Assembly: GCF_000331995.1 (NCBI RefSeq)
Contig: NC_020134.1
Coordinates: 1,029,465 to 1,093,464 of the forward strand
DNA length: 64,000 bases
DNA from: Thermoclostridium stercorarium subsp. stercorarium DSM 8532
GTDB taxonomy: Bacteria; Bacillota; Clostridia; DSM-8532
Direction of reading: 5' to 3'
Positions 55,192 through 64,000 of this stretch are shown one piece after another; the first letter of the stretch is position 1, and each line of letters starts with the position of its first letter. Both the position numbers and the translations under genes were made by a program. The notes beneath the pieces were generated by a model, which searched no databases, was not told the DNA's origin, and worked only from the letters and a program-made list of their open reading frames with translations.

Positions 55192-56172
55192 TTGCAGTCA
55201 AAAGAATCCGTTGTCGCAGCAAATACGAATATTGAAAAATCAAAAACGCAGCCCACTTTTCTTCAGAGACTCAGACGCAGGCTTGTTACCAGAGGCGAGT
55301 GGCAGTTGTATCTGCTGATTTTACCTACGGTGATATATTTTATTATATTCCATTACATACCTATGTACGGAATACAGATTGCTTTCCGTAATTACAGCAT
55401 TACAAAGCCCCTTTCGGCGGCAAAGTGGGTTGGTTTTCAGTATTTCGAGCGATTTTTGAATTCTCCGATGTTTCCGCAGTTGTTTAGAAATACTCTTATA
55501 TTAAGTTTTTATGATTTGTTTATCGGTTTTCCTTTCCCGGTGATATTTGCAGTTGTCCTTAACCAGACACAGAGCAAAAAGCTTGTAAAATTTACGCAGA
55601 CAGTAACTTTTGCTCCGTATTTTATATCGATGGTTGTTTTGGTCGGAATGCTGAATCTTTTTCTTTCACCAACCACCGGACTGGTAAATAAAATGCTTGG
55701 AGCATTTGGCATAGAACCAGTATATTTTATGGCAGAGCCTCAGTGGTTCAGGCATGTTTACGTGTTCTCAAATGTATGGCAGAGAACCGGATATCAGGCT
55801 ATTATATATTTTGCTGCATTAACTTCTGTTGATCCCGAATTATATGAAGCTGCTACAATTGACGGTGCCACGAGATTACAGAAAATCTGGTATATTGACT
55901 TGCCGTCAATTACTCCGACTGTTGTTACAATGCTGCTTCTGGCTGTCGGGAAAATACTGAATGTCGATACTCAGAGAACGCTGCTTATGCAAGCGCCTAC
56001 AAATCTGGTAACATCGGAAATTTTCGGTACTTACGTATACAAGGTGGGGTTAATTAACACTCAGTTCAGTTATTCGACGGCGATAGATCTGTTTAAAACG
56101 CTTATAAACCTTACCTTGCTGATTGTTACGAACCAGATAAGCAGGAAACTTACCGACGAAAGCTTGTGGTAA
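55192..56172 (+). CDS. LplB-type sugar ABC transporter permease
   Basis: 326 residues; a charged N-terminal stretch of ~35 residues, then six membrane segments and the EAA loop EAATIDGATRLQKIWYIDLP. Permease of the polysaccharide/oligosaccharide uptake type (LplB, CUT1). TTG 55192 is preceded by AGGGGGG. First of three transport genes; no ATPase gene is present in the cluster. Confidence 0.92.
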   Translation: MQSKESVVAANTNIEKSKTQPTFLQRLRRRLVTRGEWQLYLLILPTVIYFIIFHYIPMYGIQIAFRNYSITKPLSAAKWVGFQYFERFLNSPMFPQLFRNTLILSFYDLFIGFPFPVIFAVVLNQTQSKKLVKFTQTVTFAPYFISMVVLVGMLNLFLSPTTGLVNKMLGAFGIEPVYFMAEPQWFRHVYVFSNVWQRTGYQAIIYFAALTSVDPELYEAATIDGATRLQKIWYIDLPSITPTVVTMLLLAVGKILNVDTQRTLLMQAPTNLVTSEIFGTYVYKVGLINTQFSYSTAIDLFKTLINLTLLIVTNQISRKLTDESLW

Positions 56173-56186
56173 AGGGTGGGATTATT

Positions 56187-57110
56187 ATGAAGTCGGCCAT
56201 TCAGAATCAAAGCAGAAAAATAAAAAATTCCAGGGAAGACGTGATTTTTGAAATAGTGACAAGGATAGTACTGGTACTGGCGTGCCTGATAGTACTGTAT
56301 CCGCTTTACTTTATAGTTATTGCATCTATAAGCAATCCTGATTATGTGCTGGCGGGGAAACTGTGGCTTTTCCCGAGGGATGTTACTTTTTCGGGATACA
56401 GAAAAATTATCAAGTTTGAAAATCTCATCAATGGATATAAGAATTCATTTTTCTATGCTATAGTGGGCGGGACGCTAAGCGCGACATTAACCCTGTTTGC
56501 CGCTTATCCGCTGTCAAAAGATGATTTTTCGGGGCGTAAACCGTTTACGATATTTCTGCTGATCACAATGTTTTTCCAGGGCGGAATGATACCTCTCTAC
56601 ATTGTGGTTAACAAACTTGGGCTCCGCAATACACCCTATGTGCTGCTTATAGTTAACGGAATTCAGGTGTGGAACTTGCTGGTTACCAGCTCATATTTCA
56701 GAACAAACCGTATTGATAGCCTGAGTGAGGCGGCGGAAATAGACGGTTGTTCCCACTTCGGATATTTTTTCAAAATACTTTTGCCGATTTCAAAACCGAT
56801 AGTCATAACAATGCTTTTGTTCTATGGAGTATGGCAGTGGAATGATTTCTTCAGGGCGATGATCTATCTTGACAAACCCGATTATCAGCCATTGCAGATT
56901 GTTTTAAAGGACCTGCTGGCATCATCCCAGGTTTCATCAGCGATATATGATTTAATGGAAAACCAGGAAGCTCTGAACGAGATGCTGAGGGCTTCTGAAC
57001 AGATTAAATACGGGGTTATTGTTATTGCCACTCTCCCGATGATGATTATATATCTTATAATGCAGAATTATTTCGTACAGGGTATTACAATGGGTTCAGT
57101 AAAAGGCTGA
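56187..57110 (+). CDS. YtcP-type sugar ABC transporter permease
   Basis: 307 residues with six membrane segments; EAA loop EAAEIDGCSHFGYFFKILLP; ends QGITMGSVKG as usual for YtcP/LplC. ATG 56187 with GGGTGGG six bases upstream is chosen over a GTG that overlaps the previous gene. Forms the permease pair with the upstream gene. Confidence 0.92.
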   Translation: MKSAIQNQSRKIKNSREDVIFEIVTRIVLVLACLIVLYPLYFIVIASISNPDYVLAGKLWLFPRDVTFSGYRKIIKFENLINGYKNSFFYAIVGGTLSATLTLFAAYPLSKDDFSGRKPFTIFLLITMFFQGGMIPLYIVVNKLGLRNTPYVLLIVNGIQVWNLLVTSSYFRTNRIDSLSEAAEIDGCSHFGYFFKILLPISKPIVITMLLFYGVWQWNDFFRAMIYLDKPDYQPLQIVLKDLLASSQVSSAIYDLMENQEALNEMLRASEQIKYGVIVIATLPMMIIYLIMQNYFVQGITMGSVKG

Positions 57111-57188
57111 TAAAGATTTTGAGAAAATAATAACAGTCTGTTATCCCCCTTATAAGGGTCAGGATAAATAATTAAAGGAGGTATTTCA

Positions 57189-58931
57189 ATGCAGGGAAAA
57201 GGAAGGACTGCAAAATTTGTTTCAATACTGCTTTGCTGCGTGCTTGTTCTGGCGCTTGCCGGGTGTGGAAAGACAGCTGATTCCGGAAACAAACCGGCAA
57301 ACACGCCTGCAACGTCGGCAGACAATGGACAGGGCGCCGGCGCGGAAACGACGACGGATGAAAGCGGGCGTGAAATGATCGGTAACATGTATGTAACCGG
57401 TCTACCTATTGTAAAAGAGCCGGTTCAGTATTATGCCATGGGTCTGCAGATGAACAATACCAGACCCGGTAACCTGGATGAGACCGAATTGTTCAAGAAG
57501 ATTATGGAAGAAACCAACGTGTATATTGAATGGGATTTAATTCCGCAAGCATCGTGGACAGAAACAAAGAACCTGAAAATAGCCAGCGGTGAGTATCCCG
57601 ATTTCTTCTACGGTCCCAAGAGCCTGTCCCAAGACGAAGTGCAGAAATTGGGAGCGGACGGTATTCTGATTGATCTTGAACCGCTGCTTGACAAGTATGC
57701 TCCGAATATTAAAAAGATAAGAGAGGAATATCCTCTGTATGACGGCTTCATAAGAAGCATGGACGGAAAGATTTATCAGCTGGCAAGTTTTACTGACGAA
57801 GGATTTGACAGCCATATTTCCTCAATAATCAACAAGGAATGGCTTGATAACCTTGGACTTGAAATTCCTACTACCACCGATGAATTATACACCGTACTTA
57901 AAGCTTTTAAGGAGAAGGACCCGAACCGTAACGGTAAGCAGGATGAAATCCCAATGAGCTTCCTTTATCAGGAAGGTAATGATCTTAACAGGGAAGTTAA
58001 GCGTGATTTCAGGCCCATTTATTATGCGTTCGGTGTTGTAGACACTCCTTTCTATATCTGGATTAACGATAACGATGAGGTTGTATTCACTGCCACCACC
58101 GAAGAGTGGAAGCAGGCTACCGCTTACATGGCAAAACTTTATCAGGAAGGATTAATTGACCCTGAAGTGTTCACAATGGACAGAACATTACTAACAAATA
58201 AGTTAAGAAGTCAGAAAAACGTCGGGGTTTATTTTGATTACAGGAAAGACCTGTCAATGTTACTTGAAGAGGATCAGGGCAAATATACTTTCATGCCTGC
58301 ACTTAAATCCCCCTCTGGCAAACAGATTTGGGCAAGAGCTCAGTCTTTCTCTGAAGGTGCGTTCGGTATAACGAAAAACGCGAAAAACCCTGAAGTACTT
58401 ATCAGGTTTATAGATTACTGCAACAGTGAGGAAAACTCCGTACAGATGGCATTCGGAATGTTTAAGCCTGAAGGATGGAATCAGTCCGAAGCGCTTGTTC
58501 CTTCCTCGGCAGAGCCCGGTAAGTATGAAGTTAACAGCGATTTACGCCCGGCAGATGTGGATCCGACAGAATGGCCAATGTCTGCTCCGATAGCACAGGG
58601 ATGTACATTACTTACGAGAGAAACAATGGAAAAATATGTTGCGGAGAAAGCTTCCAGCGTTGCAAAATCCGAGGCTTGCGCCGTTTACAGACCGTATCTT
58701 TCAAAATGGCCGTATAACTACGCGTTCAAGTTCAGCCCAGAAGAACTTGAAGAGCTGACGCTGCTGCAGACCGACATAGTTCAGTATGTAATTCAGACAC
58801 ACAGCAGATGGATAACCCAGGGCGGTATTGAAAATGAATGGGATGCGTATGTCGCTCATCTGAAAAATCTGGGACTTGACAGATATGTGGAACTGTACAG
58901 GGCCGCCTTTGAAAGAGTTGAAAAAAAATAA
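57189..58931 (+). CDS. LplA-type extracellular solute-binding lipoprotein
   Basis: 580 residues. Lipobox LALAGC with Cys26, Asn/Ala/Thr-rich linker, then a large family-1 binding domain (WDLIPQASWTETKNLKIASG, DPNRNGKQDEIPMSF) typical of LplA/YtcQ. Captures an oligosaccharide, identity unknown. AAAGGAGG precedes the ATG. A strong terminator follows. Confidence 0.92.
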   Translation: MQGKGRTAKFVSILLCCVLVLALAGCGKTADSGNKPANTPATSADNGQGAGAETTTDESGREMIGNMYVTGLPIVKEPVQYYAMGLQMNNTRPGNLDETELFKKIMEETNVYIEWDLIPQASWTETKNLKIASGEYPDFFYGPKSLSQDEVQKLGADGILIDLEPLLDKYAPNIKKIREEYPLYDGFIRSMDGKIYQLASFTDEGFDSHISSIINKEWLDNLGLEIPTTTDELYTVLKAFKEKDPNRNGKQDEIPMSFLYQEGNDLNREVKRDFRPIYYAFGVVDTPFYIWINDNDEVVFTATTEEWKQATAYMAKLYQEGLIDPEVFTMDRTLLTNKLRSQKNVGVYFDYRKDLSMLLEEDQGKYTFMPALKSPSGKQIWARAQSFSEGAFGITKNAKNPEVLIRFIDYCNSEENSVQMAFGMFKPEGWNQSEALVPSSAEPGKYEVNSDLRPADVDPTEWPMSAPIAQGCTLLTRETMEKYVAEKASSVAKSEACAVYRPYLSKWPYNYAFKFSPEELEELTLLQTDIVQYVIQTHSRWITQGGIENEWDAYVAHLKNLGLDRYVELYRAAFERVEKK

Positions 58932-58941
58932 GCCGAAATCA

Positions 58942-58971
58942 GAAAGCCGTCCCGCAAAAGGGACGGCTTTT
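58942..58971 (+). terminator. Terminator after the lpl-type operon
   Basis: AAAGCCGTCCC (58942-58952) / GGGACGGCTTT (58959-58969), then TT. Confidence 0.9.
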
Positions 58972-58978
58972 TAATGTT

Positions 58979-61246
58979 TTAGCATGAGTGTATTTTCTTG
59001 AACTGGCCGGGTGTAACCTTTTCCTTTTCACGAAATTTTCTTATAAAGCTGGGTACGCTGTAATACCCGACTTCATAGGCAATTTCATTGACGCCCATAT
59101 CGGTAGTTAATAACAATTCCTTTGCCTTTTCCATTCTCAGTCTGGTTACATATTCCGAAATGGTTTGTTCAGTGTTCTTTTTAAAATACTGGCTTAAATA
59201 CGCAGGGGACATCTGCAGTGAGTCTGCAATGCTTTGCAGGCTGAAATCAGGATCCTGGTAATTTTCGCGTATGTAACGGATTATTTTCTGCAACAGTCTC
59301 AGTTCATATGATTCCCTGTCAACACTTAAGTAATTGGTAACATCTTCGGATATTTCTTTCATAATACTGACTATGTCTTCAAAGGTATTAATATCCGATC
59401 CGTAAATTTTTTCCATGTATGGTTTGTTAAGTAACGGGAAATGTTTGAATTTTCTCAGTAATTCCTTTGATATTGTGTTTACGGTGTCATAGCAAATATT
59501 TTTAATCCAGAAAAGGCTTAGGTTTTCGGTTTTCATATGATCAACCAGTTGATCTATGGTATCACGGATACCGAATATGTCACCGCTTCGAACCGATTCT
59601 TCCAGCTTTTCCAGCAAAGAAAACGGATAGTTCACGGTCTGATCGCTTTTCTGCATAATTTCATTAAAGGATATTATGTTTGATTTTGAGAAGAGGCTGT
59701 TGTATTCCAGTGCTCTTAGAGCTTCTTCATATGATGTGTTTATGCTGAATATACTGTCATAGAAATTACCTATTCCGATTCTTATATCGCCGTTGTATTT
59801 TTCATTGAGGTGTTTCTGTATTTCCCGGGCTATTATCAGGCTGCGCTGTTCGTTATTTGCGGGGCTGCCGTAAATAACAACCACGTTATTTAAATGTATG
59901 TCGCGATGAATAATTATCTGGTAATTTATACCAGTATTGGTCAAAGAAAATATTTCGGTTATGTCTGTATCGGGAATGTTTTGAATATTGTTTCCTTTAA
60001 TTAAAATTACGCAGTAATATTTCATGCGGAATTCCAATTCAACGCTTCTGCAGGTTTTAAGAATGTTATCAATTTCTTTTGCCTGGCCGGCGAGAAAGCA
60101 GTCAATTAAATAGTTTCTGATAACATTTTTGTTTGCAGCGGCAAACTCCTTCAGATTTATGTTTTCCCTGTTGAACTGCATAAGGGCGTATTCAAGCAGT
60201 TCCAGTTCATTAAGTTTATCATTCGGCGTACTGCGGGAAATAACGCTTTCTTCAATCAGTTTGTTGAGTTTCTTTATGGGGTGATAGTTAATTCGCATCA
60301 AAACGGCAATCAGGAAACCGCCGATGACGAAAATAACTGCCATGCTTATAAGGTAAATAATTCTTATGTCATTTATCCTTGACGACAGCAAATTATTGGG
60401 CATAAGCTGAACAAAAAGGAAAGGACCGAAGGCTTCTTTAACATAGGCTGAAAACCTTTCGTTTCTTACTTTAATCTCTTTTATTTCTTCAACGGAGGCA
60501 TGTTTTTTTATTTCTTTTCTGAAAAATTCGGTAAGTTCATCATCGGGTTTTTCGGAAAAGGCGAACAATATTTCCCTTGTTTCAGGATCCACAATAAATA
60601 TATAGTTGTTTTCGCTTAATGCCGGAGCCAGAATATTTCTCAACGAATCTTCCGGTATCATAAACATTATTATCCCGCATTTTTTTTTGCTGTTTATCGG
60701 GATTTTGTTTAAATACATAAGATGTTTCTGGTTATTTGCAGAAAAAACCGAGTTGGCAGGGAAGAAATACATATCCGACTGTTTGTCGGATTCCTTAAAG
60801 GCAATCAGGTCAAAATCGGTCAAATTCCTGTCAAGTACGAAATTATTAAATGTTTCGACAGAACACAGAAAATTAAATGAAGATACGTAATCGTCACTGT
60901 AATTGTAAAAGAAAATATCATCAACAAAAGAATTTGTACTGTACTTAATAAGTTCGTTTTTTACTTTCATTGCCTCATAAGGCATTTTTTGAATATTGAC
61001 GTTTCTAATAATATCGTTAAGCTCAAGCTGGAGAGTTGTCCTTGTAAGCTGGTTAATCTGGGCTTCAAAATTATCAACGCTTTTTATGAAAGGAGTTCTT
61101 AAATTAATCTCCACTTCTTCCTTAAGTACGTTTACAAAATGAAAAAGCACTATGAATGACATAATAAACATGGGAAGCATCAGTATGACGATATAGGAGA
61201 CTATGAAATTTTTAAAAACCTCAGACCCCTTCCGTTTTTTCAGCAT
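58979..61246 (-). CDS. Membrane-anchored AraC-family regulator (YesN-like)
   Basis: 755 residues. Membrane helices at about 15-37 and 293-315 enclose an extracytoplasmic sensor region; a HAMP-like/helical part and a degenerate middle domain precede the C-terminal AraC DNA-binding domain (about 655-755) with two helix-turn-helices (FSLQSIADSLQMSPAYLSQYF, MGVNEIAYEVGYYSVPSFIRKF). One-component sensors of this kind often control adjacent LplB/YtcP-type uptake genes, so this is its likely target. Convergent with them. Confidence 0.9.
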   Translation of the reverse strand: MLKKRKGSEVFKNFIVSYIVILMLPMFIMSFIVLFHFVNVLKEEVEINLRTPFIKSVDNFEAQINQLTRTTLQLELNDIIRNVNIQKMPYEAMKVKNELIKYSTNSFVDDIFFYNYSDDYVSSFNFLCSVETFNNFVLDRNLTDFDLIAFKESDKQSDMYFFPANSVFSANNQKHLMYLNKIPINSKKKCGIIMFMIPEDSLRNILAPALSENNYIFIVDPETREILFAFSEKPDDELTEFFRKEIKKHASVEEIKEIKVRNERFSAYVKEAFGPFLFVQLMPNNLLSSRINDIRIIYLISMAVIFVIGGFLIAVLMRINYHPIKKLNKLIEESVISRSTPNDKLNELELLEYALMQFNRENINLKEFAAANKNVIRNYLIDCFLAGQAKEIDNILKTCRSVELEFRMKYYCVILIKGNNIQNIPDTDITEIFSLTNTGINYQIIIHRDIHLNNVVVIYGSPANNEQRSLIIAREIQKHLNEKYNGDIRIGIGNFYDSIFSINTSYEEALRALEYNSLFSKSNIISFNEIMQKSDQTVNYPFSLLEKLEESVRSGDIFGIRDTIDQLVDHMKTENLSLFWIKNICYDTVNTISKELLRKFKHFPLLNKPYMEKIYGSDINTFEDIVSIMKEISEDVTNYLSVDRESYELRLLQKIIRYIRENYQDPDFSLQSIADSLQMSPAYLSQYFKKNTEQTISEYVTRLRMEKAKELLLTTDMGVNEIAYEVGYYSVPSFIRKFREKEKVTPGQFKKIHSC

Positions 61247-61337
61247 TTAATATAATCCCCCAAACAAAAAAAATAAATAGCCGGTCTACCGTTACTGAAG
61301 GTAATCCGGATAATATTGATGCGCTTGCTGTAATATT

Positions 61338-61366
61338 AGTTTAGCGGGTTTAATGTTTTTTTTCAA
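61338..61366 (-). promoter_or_regulatory. Promoter of the AraC-family gene
   Basis: Minus strand TTGAAA (61366-61361), 17-base spacer, TAAACT (61343-61338). Confidence 0.5.
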
Positions 61367-61435
61367 TATTGAAATAAGTCGGTAAATTTCCCCAAAAGGC
61401 TTGCCACAACGGTAAATATTATGGTTCGCCGTTGG

Positions 61436-61465
61436 TTGTTAGCACAATTAACAGTGTGGTAAAAT
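61436..61465 (+). promoter_or_regulatory. Candidate promoter of the ZIP transporter gene
   Basis: TTGTTA (61436-61441), 18-base spacer, TAAAAT (61460-61465). Confidence 0.35.
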
Positions 61466-61504
61466 TAATTATTGACAAATATATTTAAATTCTTGGAGGT
61501 ACAT

Positions 61505-62314
61505 ATGCGAACCGACCAGGTTTTAACCGCCCTTCTCTTAACACTCATTGCCGGGTTGTCCACGGGCATCGGCAGCTTAATTGCGTTTTTCGCCAAAAAG
61601 ACAAATACACGTTTTCTTTCGGTAGCGCTGGGATTTTCCGCAGGTGTGATGATTTACGTATCAATGGTTGATATATTTGCAACGGCACAGGAAACCCTGG
61701 CATCTGCTCTGGGGGAAAGAAACGGCGCGTGGGTTACCGTTGCGTCGTTTTTTGGCGGAATGCTGATAATTGCCCTGATTGACAAGGTTATTCCTTCAGG
61801 TGAAAACCCCCATGACTTTAAAAAGGTTGAAAGTGTTGGCGAAGAAAAATCAAATATTTCGACAAATTTAATGAGAATGGGCCTTTTAACTGCGCTTGCA
61901 ATTACAATTCATAATTTCCCGGAGGGTATAGCCACCTTTACTGCGGCTTTAAAGGATCCAAACCTTGGTATCGCCATTACGGTGGCAATTGCAATACACA
62001 ACATTCCCGAAGGAATAGCGGTCTCAATACCCGTTTACTATGCCACCGGAAGTAAAAGAAGGGCCTTCAGGCTGTCCTTCCTGTCGGGTTTATCCGAACC
62101 CCTCGGTGCGGTTATCGGTTATTTAATTCTTCTGCCGTTCATGAATGACATTGTTTTTGGTATTCTTTTTGCCGCCGTGGCGGGAATAATGATGTTTATA
62201 TCACTGGATGAGCTTTTGCCGTCGGCAAGGGAATATGGCGAGGCCCATTTGTCAATTTACGGTCTTATCTCCGGTATGATGGTTATGGCAATAAGTCTGC
62301 TCCTGTTTATTTAG
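61505..62314 (+). CDS. zupT: ZIP-family metal transporter (ZupT-like)
   Basis: 269 residues, eight membrane segments. The paired metal-site motifs [10 protein letters not shown] and [12 protein letters not shown] are those of ZupT-type zinc/divalent-metal importers. A moderately charged cytoplasmic loop lies between helices 3 and 4. ATG 61505 follows TTGGAGG by seven bases; a longer TTG start at 61472 has no ribosome site. Zinc is the probable substrate, iron or manganese possible. Confidence 0.92.
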   Translation: MRTDQVLTALLLTLIAGLSTGIGSLIAFFAKKTNTRFLSVALGFSAGVMIYVSMVDIFATAQETLASALGERNGAWVTVASFFGGMLIIALIDKVIPSGENPHDFKKVESVGEEKSNISTNLMRMGLLTALAITIHNFPEGIATFTAALKDPNLGIAITVAIAIHNIPEGIAVSIPVYYATGSKRRAFRLSFLSGLSEPLGAVIGYLILLPFMNDIVFGILFAAVAGIMMFISLDELLPSAREYGEAHLSIYGLISGMMVMAISLLLFI

Positions 62315-62345
62315 CGTTTGGTTTTGAAATGAAATAATCTGGCCC

Positions 62346-62380
62346 AAAGCCGGGTAGCAGCGTCTGCTATCCGGCTTTTT
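62346..62380 (+). terminator. Terminator after the ZIP transporter gene
   Basis: AAAGCCGGGTAGCAG (62346-62360) / CTGCTATCCGGCTTT (62364-62378) with one G-T pair and tail TT. Confidence 0.9.
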
Positions 62381-62407
62381 ATGATTTCCAATGTCAGTAA
62401 TATTATT

Positions 62408-63550
62408 TCATACATTAACAAGGAGCTGGTGGGCTTCCTTAAGTTTCTGAATAACCGGAATACTCTGCGGGCATGCTGATTCGCACTGACCGCATTCAAT
62501 GCACTGAGTGGCATCGTTTTTCTTTTCGATTAACTCCCTGTAGCCGCCGCGGCCTTCGTTCCATTCATTATACATTGCGGCGTTGTTAACGATATTAAAA
62601 ATGCGCGGGATTGATACCCCTTGAGGACAGGGCATGCAGTATTTGCAGTTGGTGCATGGCACTTTTGTTTTACTGAGATAAAGGTTTCTGACCTCTTCCA
62701 CAAGTGCCAGTTCTTCTTCAGTCATGCTGTTTGCTTTTGCGTCGGAAAAGATGCGCAGATTATCCTTCAACTGTTCCATGTTGCTGACACCGCTTAAGAT
62801 TACGGCTATTTCGGGGAAATTATAAAGCCAGCGGAACGCCCATTCCACCGGTGTCCTTTTAACCGTTGACTTGTTCCATACTGCTTCGATATCCGGAGTG
62901 ACACTGGAAGCAAGCTTGCCGCCTTTAAGCGGTTCCATGATAACTACGGGTATACCTTTAGAACCTGCATATTTCAAGCCTTCGACAGTGGCCTGTTCAT
63001 GCATGTCCATGATATTAAGCTGAATTTGGCACATATCCCAGTCATAGGCGTCAATTATTTTACGGAAGGTATTGTAGTCGTCATGGAATGAAAAGCATAT
63101 ATACCTGATTTTGCCCGAAGCCCGTGCTTTTTCAAGAAAATCAAACACGTTAAGCTTATTAACCGTTTCCCATCTGTCCTTGTTCAATGCATGCAGTAGA
63201 TAAAAATCCACATGGTCTGTATTCAATTTCTTGAGCTGTTCGTTTAACAGTCGTTCAAAATCGCTATATTCCTTAGCAAGCCAGACAGGCAGTTTGGTAG
63301 CAAGATAAACCTTTTCCCTGTAGCCATCCGCCAGGGCTTTACCCACCACAATTTCACTCTGACCGTCATGATACCCGTAGGCCGTGTCAATATAGTTTAC
63401 GCCCTGGTCTATACCGTATCTGATCATTCTGATGGCTTCATCTTCATCGATAACGGTTTTGTTTTCCTTAGTGACCGTTGGTAACCTCATGCATCCGATT
63501 CCGAAAAGAGACACAGGTTTTTCAAACTTACTGAATTTACGGTATTCCAT
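62408..63550 (-). CDS. Aldo/keto reductase with C-terminal 4Fe-4S domain
   Basis: 380 residues. AKR barrel (about 1-285) with the catalytic tetrad visible as Asp and Tyr (YIDTAYGYHDG), Lys (ATKLPVW) and His (YLLHALNKD). The C-terminal ~95 residues carry two cysteine groups, CTNCKYCMPCPQG and CIECGQCESACPQ, a ferredoxin-like 4Fe-4S module. Such fusions are common in clostridia; substrate unknown. AGGAGG precedes the ATG. Confidence 0.93.
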   Translation of the reverse strand: MEYRKFSKFEKPVSLFGIGCMRLPTVTKENKTVIDEDEAIRMIRYGIDQGVNYIDTAYGYHDGQSEIVVGKALADGYREKVYLATKLPVWLAKEYSDFERLLNEQLKKLNTDHVDFYLLHALNKDRWETVNKLNVFDFLEKARASGKIRYICFSFHDDYNTFRKIIDAYDWDMCQIQLNIMDMHEQATVEGLKYAGSKGIPVVIMEPLKGGKLASSVTPDIEAVWNKSTVKRTPVEWAFRWLYNFPEIAVILSGVSNMEQLKDNLRIFSDAKANSMTEEELALVEEVRNLYLSKTKVPCTNCKYCMPCPQGVSIPRIFNIVNNAAMYNEWNEGRGGYRELIEKKNDATQCIECGQCESACPQSIPVIQKLKEAHQLLVNV

Positions 63551-63691
63551 TTTTACCTCCTGAGGTTCAAATATTTATTTATATATATTCAAGTATATCA
63601 TGATTTTGGATTAATAGGAATGGTACGCCGTGGCATTAGTGTAATTTTCATTTTAAATTCAGAGAAAAAATTTTTATAATCAGTTTTTATA

Positions 63692-63720
63692 TTGATAATT
63701 TTTTAAAATTACAATATAAT
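63692..63720 (+). promoter_or_regulatory. Promoter at the right edge
   Basis: TTGATA (63692-63697), 17-base spacer, TATAAT (63715-63720). Drives a transcript that runs toward the window end. Confidence 0.7.
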
Positions 63721-63760
63721 GGAAGTGGCGTACTGAAAAAACAGGAAAGGGGTGTAAATA

Positions 63761-63820
63761 ATGATTAAAATTAGATTTAGAGCAATAAACATTATTATTT
63801 CCGAGGTGATTAAGGTATAA
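63761..63820 (+). CDS. Possible 19-residue small peptide
   Basis: ATG with AAAGGGGTG at good distance behind a consensus promoter; product is basic then hydrophobic (MIKIRFRAINIIISEVIKV). Beyond it a second open stretch (about 63821-63969) would encode ~50 residues with a CxxC and further cysteines but has no canonical start. Could be a leader peptide, a small gene, or chance. Not recognised. Confidence 0.35.
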   Translation: MIKIRFRAINIIISEVIKV

Positions 63821-64000
63821 AACTTAATATATGCAGAAGGTGTGACGGCCTTCTGGTTTTGGAAAATAACCCTTACACCTGCACTGAACGGACGGTGGCG
63901 AGTCTGTGTCTTTTGCCGTATTTGCTGAATGAACACAGTCGGTCCGGGAACGGAATAGTTGAATTGTAAAATCAGGCGCGGTAAATGGTTATCGTGCTTT

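Noticed and set aside
63709-63936. 75-codon open frame on the minus strand at the right edge
   Set aside because: Runs antisense through a consensus promoter and has no ribosome site.

Overview
The window looks like chromosomal DNA from a low-to-moderate GC, Gram-positive, anaerobic clostridium. The carbohydrate-degrading anaerobes (Hungateiclostridiaceae or Thermoclostridium type) fit best; this is inferred from gene content, not proven. Pointers are strong AGGAGG-type ribosome sites, frequent TTG/GTG starts, lipoprotein solute-binding proteins, VanRS-like two-component genes, an intracellular GH13/phosphorylase glucan module, GTP-dependent PEP carboxykinase with a membrane pyrophosphatase, a split glycine decarboxylase (gcvPA/gcvPB) and an encapsulin with an encapsulated-ferritin cargo. 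No rRNA, tRNA, CRISPR array or prophage was seen.

Layout. 0.5-3.7 kb: class II fructose-bisphosphate aldolase and a GH115-like glycosidase without signal peptide. 4-7.7 kb: a flippase-like membrane protein with a response regulator and histidine kinase. 7.8-20 kb: an alpha-glucan uptake and breakdown region, comprising a LacI-family regulator, an IS30-family insertion, a maltodextrin-type binding protein with two permeases, a GH13 enzyme, an alpha-glucan phosphorylase and a GH13 neopullulanase-like enzyme. The regulator and the transporter operon share the same promoter and operator layout, and the IS lies between them. 20-25 kb: acyl-ACP thioesterase, cupin, large GH2 enzyme. 25-29.5 kb: gcvT-gcvH-gcvPA-gcvPB.

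29.5-33 kb, minus strand: EncFtn cargo, then encapsulin, a strong hairpin, then a polytopic membrane protein ending in a DUF6273-like domain. 33-40 kb: small membrane protein, glutamate dehydrogenase, Hsp20, NCS2 permease, polar amino-acid ABC transporter. 40-45.5 kb, minus: livJ-livHMGF followed by a coupled CBS-ACT protein. 45.7-51.8 kb: membrane pyrophosphatase, AIM24-like protein, FAD/Rieske oxidoreductase, CofE-like protein. 51.9-54.8 kb: divergent LysR regulator, then pckG. 55-61 kb: LplB/YtcP/LplA-type sugar transporter and a membrane-bound AraC regulator. 61.5-64 kb: ZupT-like metal transporter, aldo/keto reductase with ferredoxin domain, and the start of an unidentified transcript.

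How it fits together: imported maltodextrins are probably trimmed by the two GH13 enzymes and phosphorolysed to glucose-1-phosphate, which feeds glycolysis (aldolase). PckG and the pyrophosphatase fit a PPi/GTP-linked lower glycolysis. Amino-acid transporters, glutamate dehydrogenase and the glycine cleavage genes cover nitrogen and one-carbon metabolism. Neither sugar transporter has its own ATPase, so a shared one elsewhere is expected. Most unusual: the encapsulin/EncFtn operon with an inverted repeat after its promoter, the membrane-DUF6273 fusion, the CofE-like gene with a perfect LysR-box palindrome, the CBS-ACT protein coupled to the liv operon, and the IS30 insertion with a nested inverted-repeat structure.
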